Of a stretch of DNA of 64,000 nt, positions 50,700 through 59,570 are shown piece after piece. The stretch's first letter is position 1; every line of letters begins with the position of its first letter. The stretch comes from Methylophaga sp. (GTDB taxonomy: Bacteria > Pseudomonadota > Gammaproteobacteria > Nitrosococcales > Methylophagaceae), in assembly GCA_020831825.1 (NCBI GenBank), contig JAFIFW010000018.1, positions 62,001 to 126,000 on the forward strand, in the 5' to 3' direction. The position numbers and the translations under genes were made by a program. A model generated the notes under the pieces. That model had not been told where the DNA came from and made no database searches. It worked only from the letters and a program-made list of their open reading frames with translations.

Positions 50700-51430
50700 T
50701 GGTTGGAAAATCAGACACGCTTTATCGTTCGCCTTTAGCAGAAATGGTCGACTTCAGGTTTGATGAACGCGTTGTCAGCGTTTTTCCTGACATGATTCAG
50801 CGTTCGGTTCCGGGCTATGGCACATTGATTTCAATGATCGGTGTGACGGCAGGCGCTTATGCTCAAGCTGATTCGAACTGCTATGACCTGGGTTGTTCGC
50901 TTGGTGCAGTGAGCCTGGCGATGCATGAATATATCAAGCAGCCTGGATGTAAAGTGATTGCCGTCGACAACTCCATGGCGATGATTGAAAAAGCTCAGCA
51001 GATTGCGGCAAAAATTTCTGGCGCGGCGCAACGAATCGAATTTCAACTTGCGGATATCCTGGATGCTGAAATCAGTCAGGCATCGGTAGTGGTGATGAAC
51101 TTCACTCTACAGTTTATTCGTCCAGAATTAAGAACCAAGGTGATTGAGCAAATTTATTGCGGCCTCAAACCCGGCGGCGTGTTGGTATTGTCGGAAAAGC
51201 TCAGTTTTGAGCAGCAGCAACAGCAGTTATTGACAGACCTACATCACGAGTTCAAAAGAGCCAATGGCTATAGCGATCTGGAAATCAGTCAAAAACGCAG
51301 TGCGCTTGAAAATGTGCTGATTCCCGAGTCGCTGGAAGCACATTGCCAGCGCTTGTCCTCTGCTGGCTTCAGTTCAGCAGGGCTCTGGTTTCAATGTTTT
51401 AATTTTGCATCAATACTGGCCGTCAAATGA
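50699..51430 (+). CDS. cmoA: Carboxy-SAM synthase
   Basis: 243 residues. SAM-binding region CYDLGCSLGAVSLAMHEYI, FDERVVSVFPDMIQRSVPGY, and DLADIL-like QLADILDAEI. It converts SAM and prephenate to carboxy-SAM, which CmoB uses to make cmo5U34 in tRNA. Overlaps tsaB by one base and cmoB by four. Confidence 0.94.
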   Translation: MVGKSDTLYRSPLAEMVDFRFDERVVSVFPDMIQRSVPGYGTLISMIGVTAGAYAQADSNCYDLGCSLGAVSLAMHEYIKQPGCKVIAVDNSMAMIEKAQQIAAKISGAAQRIEFQLADILDAEISQASVVVMNFTLQFIRPELRTKVIEQIYCGLKPGGVLVLSEKLSFEQQQQQLLTDLHHEFKRANGYSDLEISQKRSALENVLIPESLEAHCQRLSSAGFSSAGLWFQCFNFASILAVK

Positions 51431-52398
51431 GTCAGTACAACGCTTTTTTTGAGCAGCTTGAGCAACGTAAGCTGAGTCAGTGGGCGGCACTGCTCCGTGA
51501 ACAAATTCCGGCCAAAATGGCTATTGACCGACATGGCAAAATGGCCGGCTGGCAAGCAGCTTTGGCGCAACTGCCGCAAATAAAACCGAGTGTGGTTGAT
51601 TTGCTGGACAGCGTTTCGATTGGGCAATCAACAGATCTTGAACATCATGATCGAGAACAGTTCATTGCGCTGCTCAAGCAGTTTCATCCGTGGCGAAAAG
51701 GTCCTTACCAGCTATTTGGCGTCAACATTGATACTGAATGGCGATCAGACTGGAAATGGCAAAGGCTATTGCCACATATTAGCCCTTTGAAAGGCCGTCA
51801 TGTGCTGGATGTTGGCGGCGGTAATGGTTATCACGGCTGGCGCATGGAAGGTGCGGGAGCTAATTGGGTGGTGGGTATTGATCCAACCCTGGTGTTTGTC
51901 ATGCAGTATCAGTTGATGCAGTATTACATTGGCTCCACAAAACATACGGTATTGCCTGTTGGCATTGAACAGTTGCCTGAAAAGCTGCAATGCTTCGATA
52001 CGGTATTCTCCATGGGCGTGCTTTATCATCGGCGTTCACCGCTGAAACATCTTTTTGAACTTCGAGATTGCCTGCGTTCTGGTGGAGAGTTGGTGCTGGA
52101 AACGCTGATTATCGATGGCCCAGAGGGCATGGCCCTGATGCCGCAACAGCGTTATGCCAAAATGAAAAATGTTTGGTTTTTTCCTTCGGCGCTGACCATG
52201 GAAAGCTGGCTGCGACGTTGTGGCTTTAAACAGGTTCGCTGTGTGGATGTCAATGTGACCAATCTTGATGAGCAACGCAGCACGGAATGGATGACTTTTG
52301 AGTCACTTAAAGATTTTCTTGATCCGAATGACTTGAACAAAACTGTTGAGGGTTATCCGGCCCCAAAACGCGCAATTTTTATTGCCGAAGCTCCCTGA
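51427..52398 (+). CDS. cmoB: tRNA 5-carboxymethoxyuridine methyltransferase
   Basis: 323 residues. RKGPYQLFGVNIDTEWRSDW, SAM motif VLDVGGGNGYHGWRM, GIDPTLVFVMQYQLMQYY and FDTVFSMGVLYHRRSPLKHL match CmoB. Transfers the carboxymethyl group from carboxy-SAM to ho5U34. Last gene of tsaB-cmoA-cmoB. Confidence 0.95.
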   Translation: MSQYNAFFEQLEQRKLSQWAALLREQIPAKMAIDRHGKMAGWQAALAQLPQIKPSVVDLLDSVSIGQSTDLEHHDREQFIALLKQFHPWRKGPYQLFGVNIDTEWRSDWKWQRLLPHISPLKGRHVLDVGGGNGYHGWRMEGAGANWVVGIDPTLVFVMQYQLMQYYIGSTKHTVLPVGIEQLPEKLQCFDTVFSMGVLYHRRSPLKHLFELRDCLRSGGELVLETLIIDGPEGMALMPQQRYAKMKNVWFFPSALTMESWLRRCGFKQVRCVDVNVTNLDEQRSTEWMTFESLKDFLDPNDLNKTVEGYPAPKRAIFIAEAP

Positions 52399-52402
52399 GA
52401 TT

Positions 52403-52786
52403 TTAAAAAACCTGACTGCTGGGCATCACCGAGACCCAGTAGCCGTTTCTGCTTTTACAAGCATCGAGTGATTTTGTTTCTGTGTTAGTTTGCTGGCGAA
52501 TGGTCAGATTGTAGGCGAGACAAGGAAATAGCCCGTAGGTGTATGGGTATCTGATTTCGATTTCGTAGTGGATGCCGGTTTCACTGTTATGCCAGGCGTG
52601 CGATTGACCTGGCTCGCGGGTAGATAGTACTTGTTGAGTTCGATCCAGATCACTGGAAGTCATGGCTGTATCGGTATCAATGCCTGCTTCAACACCAGCT
52701 AATAGTTCAAGTGACGCATGTGCTGGCACAGCCAAGATGCCGCAGGCCAACAATATGCTCCAGTGATTACTTGTGGTTGAAATCAA
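52403..52786 (-). CDS. Secreted RT0821/Lpp0805-like surface protein
   Basis: 127 residues with signal peptide (ILAVPAHA, about 24). The C-terminal half (ETGIHYEIEIRYPYTY, FPCLAYNLTI, DACKSRNGYWVS) has the two conserved cysteines and ending of the 17-kDa/RT0821 surface-antigen domain. It lacks a lipobox, so it is secreted, not lipidated. Function unknown. It converges with cmoB four bases away. Confidence 0.68.
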   Translation of the reverse strand: MISTTSNHWSILLACGILAVPAHASLELLAGVEAGIDTDTAMTSSDLDRTQQVLSTREPGQSHAWHNSETGIHYEIEIRYPYTYGLFPCLAYNLTIRQQTNTETKSLDACKSRNGYWVSVMPSSQVF

Positions 52787-52853
52787 ATCGTGCCCCAGTC
52801 GTTTTGACAGTCTTTTATTAGAATACGGCTATGACTTCATCGAATGAGCAAAC

Positions 52854-52873
52854 TATCCCGTAAAAACGGGATA
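52854..52873 (+). other. Perfect short hairpin, possible weak terminator
   Basis: TATCCCGT / ACGGGATA with an AAAA loop, followed by ATTTTCC. T tract is short. Lies in the 52787-53212 gap and has no obvious gene to end. Confidence 0.35.
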
Positions 52874-52901
52874 ATTTTCCTTAAAACAGCCTGGGCTAAT
52901 C

Positions 52902-53190
52902 TTGATAAATCAGCGCCTTAGAAAAAATTGTCAGGCATTTGAGCGAATAGAAGACGGTGAACAGCTTGTCGGCAGCCTAAAAACCAATGCTATTGTGAAA
53001 CTCGGCTATATTGCTGCCTATCAACGTAATACTGAATTTAATCACCGGAAAACTGCATGCAAATCGCGGGCAAAACCTCATTCAAGACAGTCATTGCTGG
53101 CTGGAGAGCGTTGCTGTCAGTGATTTGGTTGAGCTAAAGCATCTCTATCACGGGCCTTATTGGTTGGCTTTTTCTGATTATGCAGCTTGA
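52902..53190 (+). pseudogene. Frameshifted remnant of an unrecognised gene
   Basis: One frame encodes ERIEDGEQLVGSLKTNAIVK and LGYIAAYQR. The next frame then continues naturally as ITGKLHANRGQNLIQDSHCW and LESVAVSDLVELKHLYHGPY with WLAFSDYAA-stop at 53188-53190. The join near 53040 suggests a single-base indel in an otherwise protein-like stretch of about 95 codons. No credible start codon or RBS. I do not recognise the protein. Confidence 0.4.
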
Positions 53191-53212
53191 TATTTGTTGG
53201 GATGAAATATAC

Positions 53213-54979
53213 TCAGAGCGGCCAAATAAGCAAAAGCACGGTCATGGTGGTGATGCACACCAGAATATTCATAGGTATGCCTACCTTGATGAAATCCTTG
53301 AATCGGTAGCCACCGGGACCATAGACCATCAGGTTGGTCTGATAGCCTAACGGCGTTGCAAAGCTGGCCGAGGCAGCCATCATGATGGCAAAAATAAACG
53401 GCTCATTACTCAAGCCAGCTTTGGCCGTCATTTCAAGCACAATAGGTACCATTAGCACCGCGGCGGCATTATTGGTGATCATTTCCGTTAACAGGGACAC
53501 TACCAGATAAGTCAGTAACAGCATTAGCCAGGGCTTGTTTTGGCTGAATGAAATAATATTTTCAGCGATAGTGCTGGCGACGCCTGTTTTCTGAAGTGCC
53601 ATGCCAAGCGCAAAAGAGCCGGCGATGGTAATAATAACGGTCAAATCCAGACTTTTTTCGGCTTGGCTGATCGACAAACAGCCGGTCAGCAGCATCAGAC
53701 TGGCACCAATCAGTGCGGCGTTAAGCATGCTGATAATGCCAAAGCCTGCCGCCGCAACCAGCGTGATCAAGATCGCCCAGGACAGATAAGCTTTGTTGTG
53801 ACGTGGCTGTTCGGTATCAAGGTCGTTAATCAACAGAAAGTCTTTGTTATAGCGTTGACGACTGACAAAGGCTGGCCGAGCCTCCAGCAACAAAGTGTCA
53901 CCGGCAGACAATATGATATTGCTCAGATTACCTTCGACCCGTTCGCCATTTCGAGCGACTGCCAGAACAACGGCACCATAACGCTCCAAAAACCTGGCTT
54001 CACGAATCGCTTCGCCAATTGAGGCGCAATGCGGAGAAACCACGGCTTCAACCAGGCAGCGTTCCGGGCGTTCATCATCAAGGGCGCTGTTATTGGCATT
54101 GGTGGAAGGTTCTATGCCTCGAATACGCAGTAGATCGGTAATGCCTTGGGTGTCACCCGCAAACACCAGTCGATCGCCGCCTTGGAGTCGTTCTTCTGAA
54201 GCAACAGCGGTCAACACTGTTCCATTGCGATCAATTTCAACCAGATAGACACTTTTCAGATCACGTAGCCCGGCTTCTCGGACACTTTTGCCAACCAGCG
54301 ACCCATTTTGCTCGACAGAAACTTCCAGTGTGAATTCACGTACATTCTTGAATGCATGTCGCTTGTTTAAATCAGGCAACCATTTGGGAAAAAACAGCCA
54401 CATGAACAACAACCCTGTGATTGCCACAGGCAAACCAATGATAGTTATGGAGAATATGGAAAAACCTGCTTCACCGGTCAGCGATTGGTACTGACCGTTC
54501 ACCACCAGATTGGTGCTGGTACCAATCAGCGTCAACGTGCCACCGAGAATGGCTGTGTAGCTGAGCGGTATCATGATCTTAGAAGGATTGATGCCGAGTT
54601 TTTGTGACCAGACATTGATGGCTGGAATCATGGTGGCGACCACGGGGGTGTTGTTGAGAAAAGCGCTTAGTAACACCACTGGGCTGAAAATGCGCGCATA
54701 GGCACCGCGAGTGGTTTTGGGATTACCCAACAACTTCCGCACCAAAATATCGATACCACCGGATGAGTGTATGCCAGCTGCAACAACAAACATGGCGGCA
54801 ACAGTGATGAGTCCGCTATTGCTGAATCCTGATAACGCTTCGCCTGCAGTGAGAATGCCTGATGCGCTCAACAAGGTGAGTGCTATCAGCATGGCGACAT
54901 GTGGACGGACACTTGTCAGTATCAGGCTGAGCAGCACACCCAGGGTGATCGCGAGTGCAAACCATGCTTGCCAGTCCAT
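53213..54979 (-). CDS. SLC13/ArsB-NhaD superfamily permease with two TrkA-C domains
   Basis: 588 residues from ATG 54979; the TTG at 55003 is not needed. Two membrane halves (about 1-190 and 390-588) with the family segments AAGIHSSGGIDI, FLNNTPVVATMIPAI, LGGTLTLIGTSTNLVVNG, ITNNAAAVLMVPI and ATPLGYQTNLMVYGPGG. Between them are two TrkA-C-type (RCK_C) domains (about 205-285 and 305-375). This layout is common in dicarboxylate, sulfate or unspecified Na+ symporters (SLC13-like); substrate not deducible. Lies alone between a remnant and a lipocalin. Confidence 0.9.
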   Translation of the reverse strand: MDWQAWFALAITLGVLLSLILTSVRPHVAMLIALTLLSASGILTAGEALSGFSNSGLITVAAMFVVAAGIHSSGGIDILVRKLLGNPKTTRGAYARIFSPVVLLSAFLNNTPVVATMIPAINVWSQKLGINPSKIMIPLSYTAILGGTLTLIGTSTNLVVNGQYQSLTGEAGFSIFSITIIGLPVAITGLLFMWLFFPKWLPDLNKRHAFKNVREFTLEVSVEQNGSLVGKSVREAGLRDLKSVYLVEIDRNGTVLTAVASEERLQGGDRLVFAGDTQGITDLLRIRGIEPSTNANNSALDDERPERCLVEAVVSPHCASIGEAIREARFLERYGAVVLAVARNGERVEGNLSNIILSAGDTLLLEARPAFVSRQRYNKDFLLINDLDTEQPRHNKAYLSWAILITLVAAAGFGIISMLNAALIGASLMLLTGCLSISQAEKSLDLTVIITIAGSFALGMALQKTGVASTIAENIISFSQNKPWLMLLLTYLVVSLLTEMITNNAAAVLMVPIVLEMTAKAGLSNEPFIFAIMMAASASFATPLGYQTNLMVYGPGGYRFKDFIKVGIPMNILVCITTMTVLLLIWPL

Positions 54980-55100
54980 AACAAATCCCACATCAGTCTT
55001 CAAAACGGCACATTATGGGCCAGTCGTTAATATTTTATAAAATAATATTAGGTTAATTGTATATTAACTTATTGAATATGGGTGACGGTATGTCGAGTCA

Positions 55101-55637
55101 TCAAGGCCAGCGTTGGGGTACTTTTTGAATCTTGTCAGTGTCGTAACCTTGCTGATCAAGCAAGTCGAGCAAGCGCTGATAGTCGGTCTCAGGGATTTTC
55201 GGTGTTCTTGCCATGATCCAGACATAGTCGCGCTTGTTTCGACCGATGATGGTCTGGCTGTATGCATCGTCCAGATAGACAATTCGAAAATCGGCCTTGA
55301 TTGGCCAGATAAATTGCATACCCCAAACGCTATTGGAGTCGGTATCGCGCACGAAACCTTTGGGATGATAGACCTTTTCTGGGCCGTCAAAGCTGCCTCG
55401 GCGGAAACTGAAGGTTGTCGCAATCGTGCCATCCGGGTTCAAATCGTAACGTTCAACAGCATTATGAGCGTCTCTTTCGATGAAGGTCGGGATGTTTGCG
55501 ATGACATACCAGTCCCCCATAAACCGCTCCAGGTCCACATAGTCAACGGTCTGGATTGGAGGGTGTGAAGTGCTGGCACAGCCAGCCAGGCTGGCGAGCA
55601 GACCTAACCACGTGAAACGGCGCAATAAAGCCTTCAT
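55101..55637 (-). CDS. blc: Lipocalin lipoprotein (Blc-like)
   Basis: 178 residues from ATG 55637 (CAGGAG seven bases upstream). Lipobox LAGC with C20, so outer-membrane anchored. Lipocalin motifs: FMGDWYVIANIPTFIERDAH with G-x-W, FSFRRGSFDGPEKVYHPKGF, and a final YDTDKIQKVPQRW. Binds lysophospholipid or similar; Blc is stress-induced in E. coli. It is monocistronic. Confidence 0.9.
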   Translation of the reverse strand: MKALLRRFTWLGLLASLAGCASTSHPPIQTVDYVDLERFMGDWYVIANIPTFIERDAHNAVERYDLNPDGTIATTFSFRRGSFDGPEKVYHPKGFVRDTDSNSVWGMQFIWPIKADFRIVYLDDAYSQTIIGRNKRDYVWIMARTPKIPETDYQRLLDLLDQQGYDTDKIQKVPQRWP

Positions 55638-55707
55638 AACATGCTCCTGTGTGTTTTTGAGCATTGTTACGACTGGGCTGTGAACTGTGTGTGAAAGCCC
55701 TGCGGCG

Positions 55708-56517
55708 TCAACCTTTTTGTTTAAGAAGCTGTTTTAGCTCTGCTATCTGGTTGGCCAAATCCTGCAAAGTCGGTTCATTTTGCATGGCTTCTGCTCGCTG
55801 TTCAGCGCGTTCTTGTTCCATCACATTCACCACGATGCCGATCAGCATATTAAGAAAAGCAAAAGCATTCAGAAAAATAAAGCTCAGGTAGTAAATCCAG
55901 CTGAAAGGGTAGACCTCCATGGTCTCATACATCACGCCAGTCCAGCTTTCAAAGGTCATCACGCGGAACAATGTCAGCATTGCAACGGCGATGTCGCCCC
56001 ACAAATGTTCGTTGATACTGGCGAAAAATGTGGTACCAACAGCAGCGTAGATGTAAACGATGATAAACATCAGCAGTGCGACATAACCCAGTTGGGGCAG
56101 GGCACGTATCAGTGAATTGAGCAGTAGCCGCAGCTCGGGAATTACCGAGACCATTCGTAGTACACGGAATATTCTGATCAACCTTGCCACATAGGCCATT
56201 TCACTATCCTGAACAGGAATCAAGCTGACGGCGACTATCAGGGTGTCGAAAATATTCCAGCCACTTTTGAAAAAATCGCGCTTGCGTTGTTCGGCAAAAA
56301 AGCGCACCGAGATTTCGGTCAGAAAAAACAGCGTGATGCCGTAATCGAGGATATCAACCAGAGTCAAAATCTGTTGCGGGATATCGTATGTCTTGGCACC
56401 GGTAACCAGCGCCGAAAAAATAATGACGCCAACCACGACAAGTTCGAACATGCGATCCTGGCGCAACCGCTCAAATCGCGATTGCCATGAGTTGGGACGC
56501 GCTGACAGTGTGCTCAT
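55708..56517 (-). CDS. Bacterial voltage-gated sodium channel (NaChBac-type)
   Basis: 269 residues, six TM helices. S4 carries evenly spaced arginines (RLIRIFRVLRMVSVIPELR), and the pore loop filter reads TFESWTG, equivalent to TLESW in NaChBac and NavAb, so Na+ selectivity is expected. The C-terminal coiled coil (ERAEQRAEAMQ..LQDLANQIAELKQLLKQ) drives tetramerisation. Marine bacteria use such channels for Na+-linked motility and pH behaviour. Stands alone. Confidence 0.9.
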   Translation of the reverse strand: MSTLSARPNSWQSRFERLRQDRMFELVVVGVIIFSALVTGAKTYDIPQQILTLVDILDYGITLFFLTEISVRFFAEQRKRDFFKSGWNIFDTLIVAVSLIPVQDSEMAYVARLIRIFRVLRMVSVIPELRLLLNSLIRALPQLGYVALLMFIIVYIYAAVGTTFFASINEHLWGDIAVAMLTLFRVMTFESWTGVMYETMEVYPFSWIYYLSFIFLNAFAFLNMLIGIVVNVMEQERAEQRAEAMQNEPTLQDLANQIAELKQLLKQKG

Positions 56518-56662
56518 TGCCTGCTTCCGTTAAGTTAAAAATGACAGGCGATCATAATGATTCCGATCAATCAGGCAAGTCCTGATTAGATCGATGAGCA
56601 GTCAGTAAAACAGTATGCAGCTTCTTCCGCGAGAAAGCGTTGGCTAAAAGCTGATTTTGTGC

Positions 56663-57145
56663 TTAATCTTCCAGATTTTTGATTAAGCGAATGATAAGTT
56701 CCTTATTGCTGGTATTGAGCTTACGAAACACCAGCAGGAATTGTTTTTCGCTATCTGTGATTTTCATCGTTTCTCCATCGAAACCGTTGCCATTGGCGTG
56801 AGCATGCATTGCGTCGGTGCTGATTGAGCGATGCTGTTTTTCAGCGACCAAGCGCATCACGATCTCTTGGTTGAGACTCACATGGTGATTGTCGCTGTGC
56901 ATTTTCAGGATGGATTTAAGGTCATCCGGAATTCTGAGGCCAAAAGCTTCAGTGTTATCACTTGGTGGGTTCTTTTGGATGAAGGTTTTCACCTGTTCGT
57001 CACAAAACTCTCGATCGAGGCTGTTTCGCAACTGGAAAAGCACCTCACTCGTGGTGCTTCTGCTGTTGTGATCAGCCTCACTCTTGAGCCAGTCGAACAA
57101 TGTGCCTGGCAAGCGGAGACCAAAGGGGCCTTTGCGTTCGCTCAT
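56663..57145 (-). CDS. Tandem ribbon-helix-helix (Arc-like) DNA-binding protein
   Basis: 160 residues from ATG 57145. Two Arc/MetJ-type RHH units: GPFGLRLPGTLFDWLKSEAD..STTSEVLFQLR (about 6-44) and EAFGLRIPDDLKSILKMH..VSLNQEIVMRLV (about 67-101). Having both halves in one chain suggests it binds as a pseudo-dimer. The C-terminal part (KITDSEKQFLLVFRKLNTSN) is unrelated to known domains. A GTG at 57208 would extend it, but that codon falls inside the second upstream palindrome, so the ATG is favoured. Palindromes upstream suggest autoregulation. Confidence 0.78.
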   Translation of the reverse strand: MSERKGPFGLRLPGTLFDWLKSEADHNSRSTTSEVLFQLRNSLDREFCDEQVKTFIQKNPPSDNTEAFGLRIPDDLKSILKMHSDNHHVSLNQEIVMRLVAEKQHRSISTDAMHAHANGNGFDGETMKITDSEKQFLLVFRKLNTSNKELIIRLIKNLED

Positions 57146-57184
57146 CAAATAAGAGTGTAAACAGTTGTTATTGACATGGTTAGT

Positions 57185-57236
57185 TACCACAGGTAGCTTC
57201 GTTACCACTGGTATTTACTCTGGTCACTATCAGAGT
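57185..57236. promoter_or_regulatory. Palindromic repeats, likely operator of the RHH gene and/or the c-di-GMP gene
   Basis: Three symmetric elements: TACCACAGGTA (57185-57195), TACCACTGGTA (57203-57213), 18 bases apart, and ACTCTG-N8-CAGAGT (57217-57236). They lie between the divergent RHH (57145) and PAS-GGDEF-EAL (57319) starts. The 18-base spacing of identical cores suits RHH tandem binding. Function inferred from position only. Confidence 0.5.
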
Positions 57237-57318
57237 TAAATTCAGTTTGGGAAGTTTGCAAGAACAGACGTGAATCTGCTGTGAAGATCCGCGGATGAAT
57301 CTCATCAACTGATCGTTA

Positions 57319-59364
57319 ATGGAGCTTGTTACATTGAGAAACGTACTTATGGAAGCAGCCTTCAATTGCACCGATGAAGGCATCATCATCACGGATGAAG
57401 ACCAATGTATCCTGGAGGTCAACGAAGCGGTTCGTTTGATGACTGGATTCACCCGTGAAGAGTTGCTAGGTAAAAAAATCCCTTTCCTGAGTATCGGTGA
57501 GAGTGACGAACTCTTTAGTGAGATCATAGATGAATTAAGCCAAAAGGGAATCTGGCAAGGTTGTGTGAATTCCCAGCACAAAAATGGTGATGCCAGTCAC
57601 GCTAACTGTAGTGTCAGGCAGATGGAGTTCCAGTCCCGATTGTTTTTTATCAGCCACATCAACATTCCAGATACCAGGTTGTTGGGACAAGCCACTGATC
57701 GATATTGCCAATACCGCAATGAAGCCGCATTCAATCGAACTGCTTTACAGCAGACCTTTGATCAACTGAAACAGACAAACAAACATCAGCTGGCGATTTG
57801 TTTTTTCGATCTGGATGATTTCATTAGCGTTAATCAGCAGTACGGAACAGACGCTGGTGAACATGTACTGGCTGAAATACCCAATAGAATCCATCAATTT
57901 GCCAAGGTTAGAATGATTCACCGTTATGCCGGTGATGAATTTGTCGTGTTGCTCGGCGACATTCATGATCACGTAGAGTGTGAACGAGCACTTGAGCGGA
58001 TTCAGTCATTGCTATCTGCACCAATCACAACAGTATCTGGCCAATCTATAGTGATAAGTGCCTCAATTGGCTACACCTTATATCCCGAAGACAAAGATAA
58101 TCTTGATACTCTGATAAGACACGCTGATCAGGCAATGCTCAATGCCAAAATGGATGGTAAAGGCAAATATTGTCGTTACGATACAAGCGAAGCCTTAGAG
58201 ATTGCTGAAAAAAACCAGCAACGTCGCGAGATTGCCACAGCGATTGATGAAGATCAGCTAGAACTGTTCTTTCAGCCAAAAATAAGACTTAGCACTGGCA
58301 AAATTTTTGGTTTTGAGGCATTGATTCGTTGGCGTCATCCCGAACGTGGGCTGCTGACACCCGACAAGTTCATCAACGTCATTTACGATACGGATCTGGA
58401 AGTCAAGCTGGGCAACTGGGTAATACAGCGCGCACTTGAGACTTTGTCACAGTGGCAAAATCGCGGTTGGCAATATCAACTGAGTATCAACCTCTCGGCA
58501 GGACATTTGTGTTTTCGTTCTTTTTTTGTTGATTTGGAAGAGTTTGCTCACAAATATGCCGATCTGGTTTTATCTCGATTACAGATAGAAATTCTCGAGA
58601 GTAACCGTCTCAGTGATCTGACGCTGATAGGCAAGGTCATCAGCAAGCTGGCATCGCATTACGGGATCAGTACTGCATTGGATGATTTCGGCACCGGTTA
58701 TTCATCACTGACCCATATCAGAAACCTGCCTGTCTCACTGGTGAAAATTGATCAGCTCTTTGTCCGGCAGATGCTGATCAATCCTGAAGATTGCAAGATC
58801 GTAGAGGGCGTGATTGCACTGGCACAATCATTTAACGTAACCGTACTGGCAGAAGGGGTAGAGTCAATCAAACATGGCGAGATCCTTCTGGCCATGGGCT
58901 GCGACCTGGCTCAAGGTTATGCCATTGCCAAACCCATGCCGATGGATTTAATCAACCTGTTTTTGAATGCCTTTCGCGGCATTGCTGAGTGGACCAGCAT
59001 GCGCGGAATTCGAGCGCAGGGCAGAAACTCCCAACTCAGTCTTTTTTATCACTACACCTGCTTTTGGCTTGAACAACTTGATGTCGTCATCAATCACGAT
59101 GAAATCCAAGGACAAACTCCACCGATTCTCAATCCACATCTTTGTCATTGTGGTATCTGGCTTGATCGGGCCAGACAACAGGAGCTTTTTGATAACAGTA
59201 CACTGGCCGCCCTGGCTGGTTGGCATGAAGAGTTGCATCGTCATGCTCAGTCGCTGTTGGATCTGCAACAACACGGCAAAGTCACAGAGAGCCGTCAGCT
59301 CTACCTGTCCTTGCAAGCGAACTTCAACGATATCCTCGAACAAATCCAATCCATCATTCGCTGA
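57319..59364 (+). CDS. PAS-GGDEF-EAL-CZB protein (c-di-GMP turnover, putative zinc input)
   Basis: 681 residues. PAS (about 8-115), GGDEF-type domain (about 130-288) with AGDEF at 204-208 and no RxxD inhibitory site, EAL (about 305-545) with E333-A-L-I-R337, DDFGTGYSSL, VKIDQLFV, AEGVES and QGYAIAKPM, all residues expected for phosphodiesterase activity. The C-terminal region (about 575-681) is CZB-like: FYHYTCFW, LCHCGIW and GWHEELHRHAQ give the His/Cys set that binds zinc in CZB proteins such as DgcZ. Cyclase activity is possible since AGDEF can be functional. No membrane segment. Followed by the zinc island. Confidence 0.9.
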   Translation: MELVTLRNVLMEAAFNCTDEGIIITDEDQCILEVNEAVRLMTGFTREELLGKKIPFLSIGESDELFSEIIDELSQKGIWQGCVNSQHKNGDASHANCSVRQMEFQSRLFFISHINIPDTRLLGQATDRYCQYRNEAAFNRTALQQTFDQLKQTNKHQLAICFFDLDDFISVNQQYGTDAGEHVLAEIPNRIHQFAKVRMIHRYAGDEFVVLLGDIHDHVECERALERIQSLLSAPITTVSGQSIVISASIGYTLYPEDKDNLDTLIRHADQAMLNAKMDGKGKYCRYDTSEALEIAEKNQQRREIATAIDEDQLELFFQPKIRLSTGKIFGFEALIRWRHPERGLLTPDKFINVIYDTDLEVKLGNWVIQRALETLSQWQNRGWQYQLSINLSAGHLCFRSFFVDLEEFAHKYADLVLSRLQIEILESNRLSDLTLIGKVISKLASHYGISTALDDFGTGYSSLTHIRNLPVSLVKIDQLFVRQMLINPEDCKIVEGVIALAQSFNVTVLAEGVESIKHGEILLAMGCDLAQGYAIAKPMPMDLINLFLNAFRGIAEWTSMRGIRAQGRNSQLSLFYHYTCFWLEQLDVVINHDEIQGQTPPILNPHLCHCGIWLDRARQQELFDNSTLAALAGWHEELHRHAQSLLDLQQHGKVTESRQLYLSLQANFNDILEQIQSIIR

Positions 59365-59407
59365 ACGAACAGTTGTCCCTGCTGAGAATTGCGTTTGCAG
59401 ATTTAAT

Positions 59408-59420
59408 GATATGATATATC
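59408..59420. promoter_or_regulatory. 13-bp palindrome upstream of the dksA-like/zigA operon, putative Zur box
   Basis: GATATGATATATC, arms GATAT/ATATC around GAT. The same 13 bases occur in reverse complement at 62961-62973. Placed 151 bases before the dksA-like start. Zur sites are AT-rich palindromes of this general type, so a Zur (or Fur) site is inferred. Confidence 0.5.
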
Positions 59421-59570
59421 CTATAGTTGTTTTAAACGGCCTGCGTCTGTGTGTTCAGGCGTTAACATCACGCAGGCATAGCATTGTATCAAGAGAAGTG
59501 GATGAGTATTTCAGTGCGAAGATGCACTGAGTAAGCATCATCATTTTTCCACCGAAAGAAGGTGTCACAG

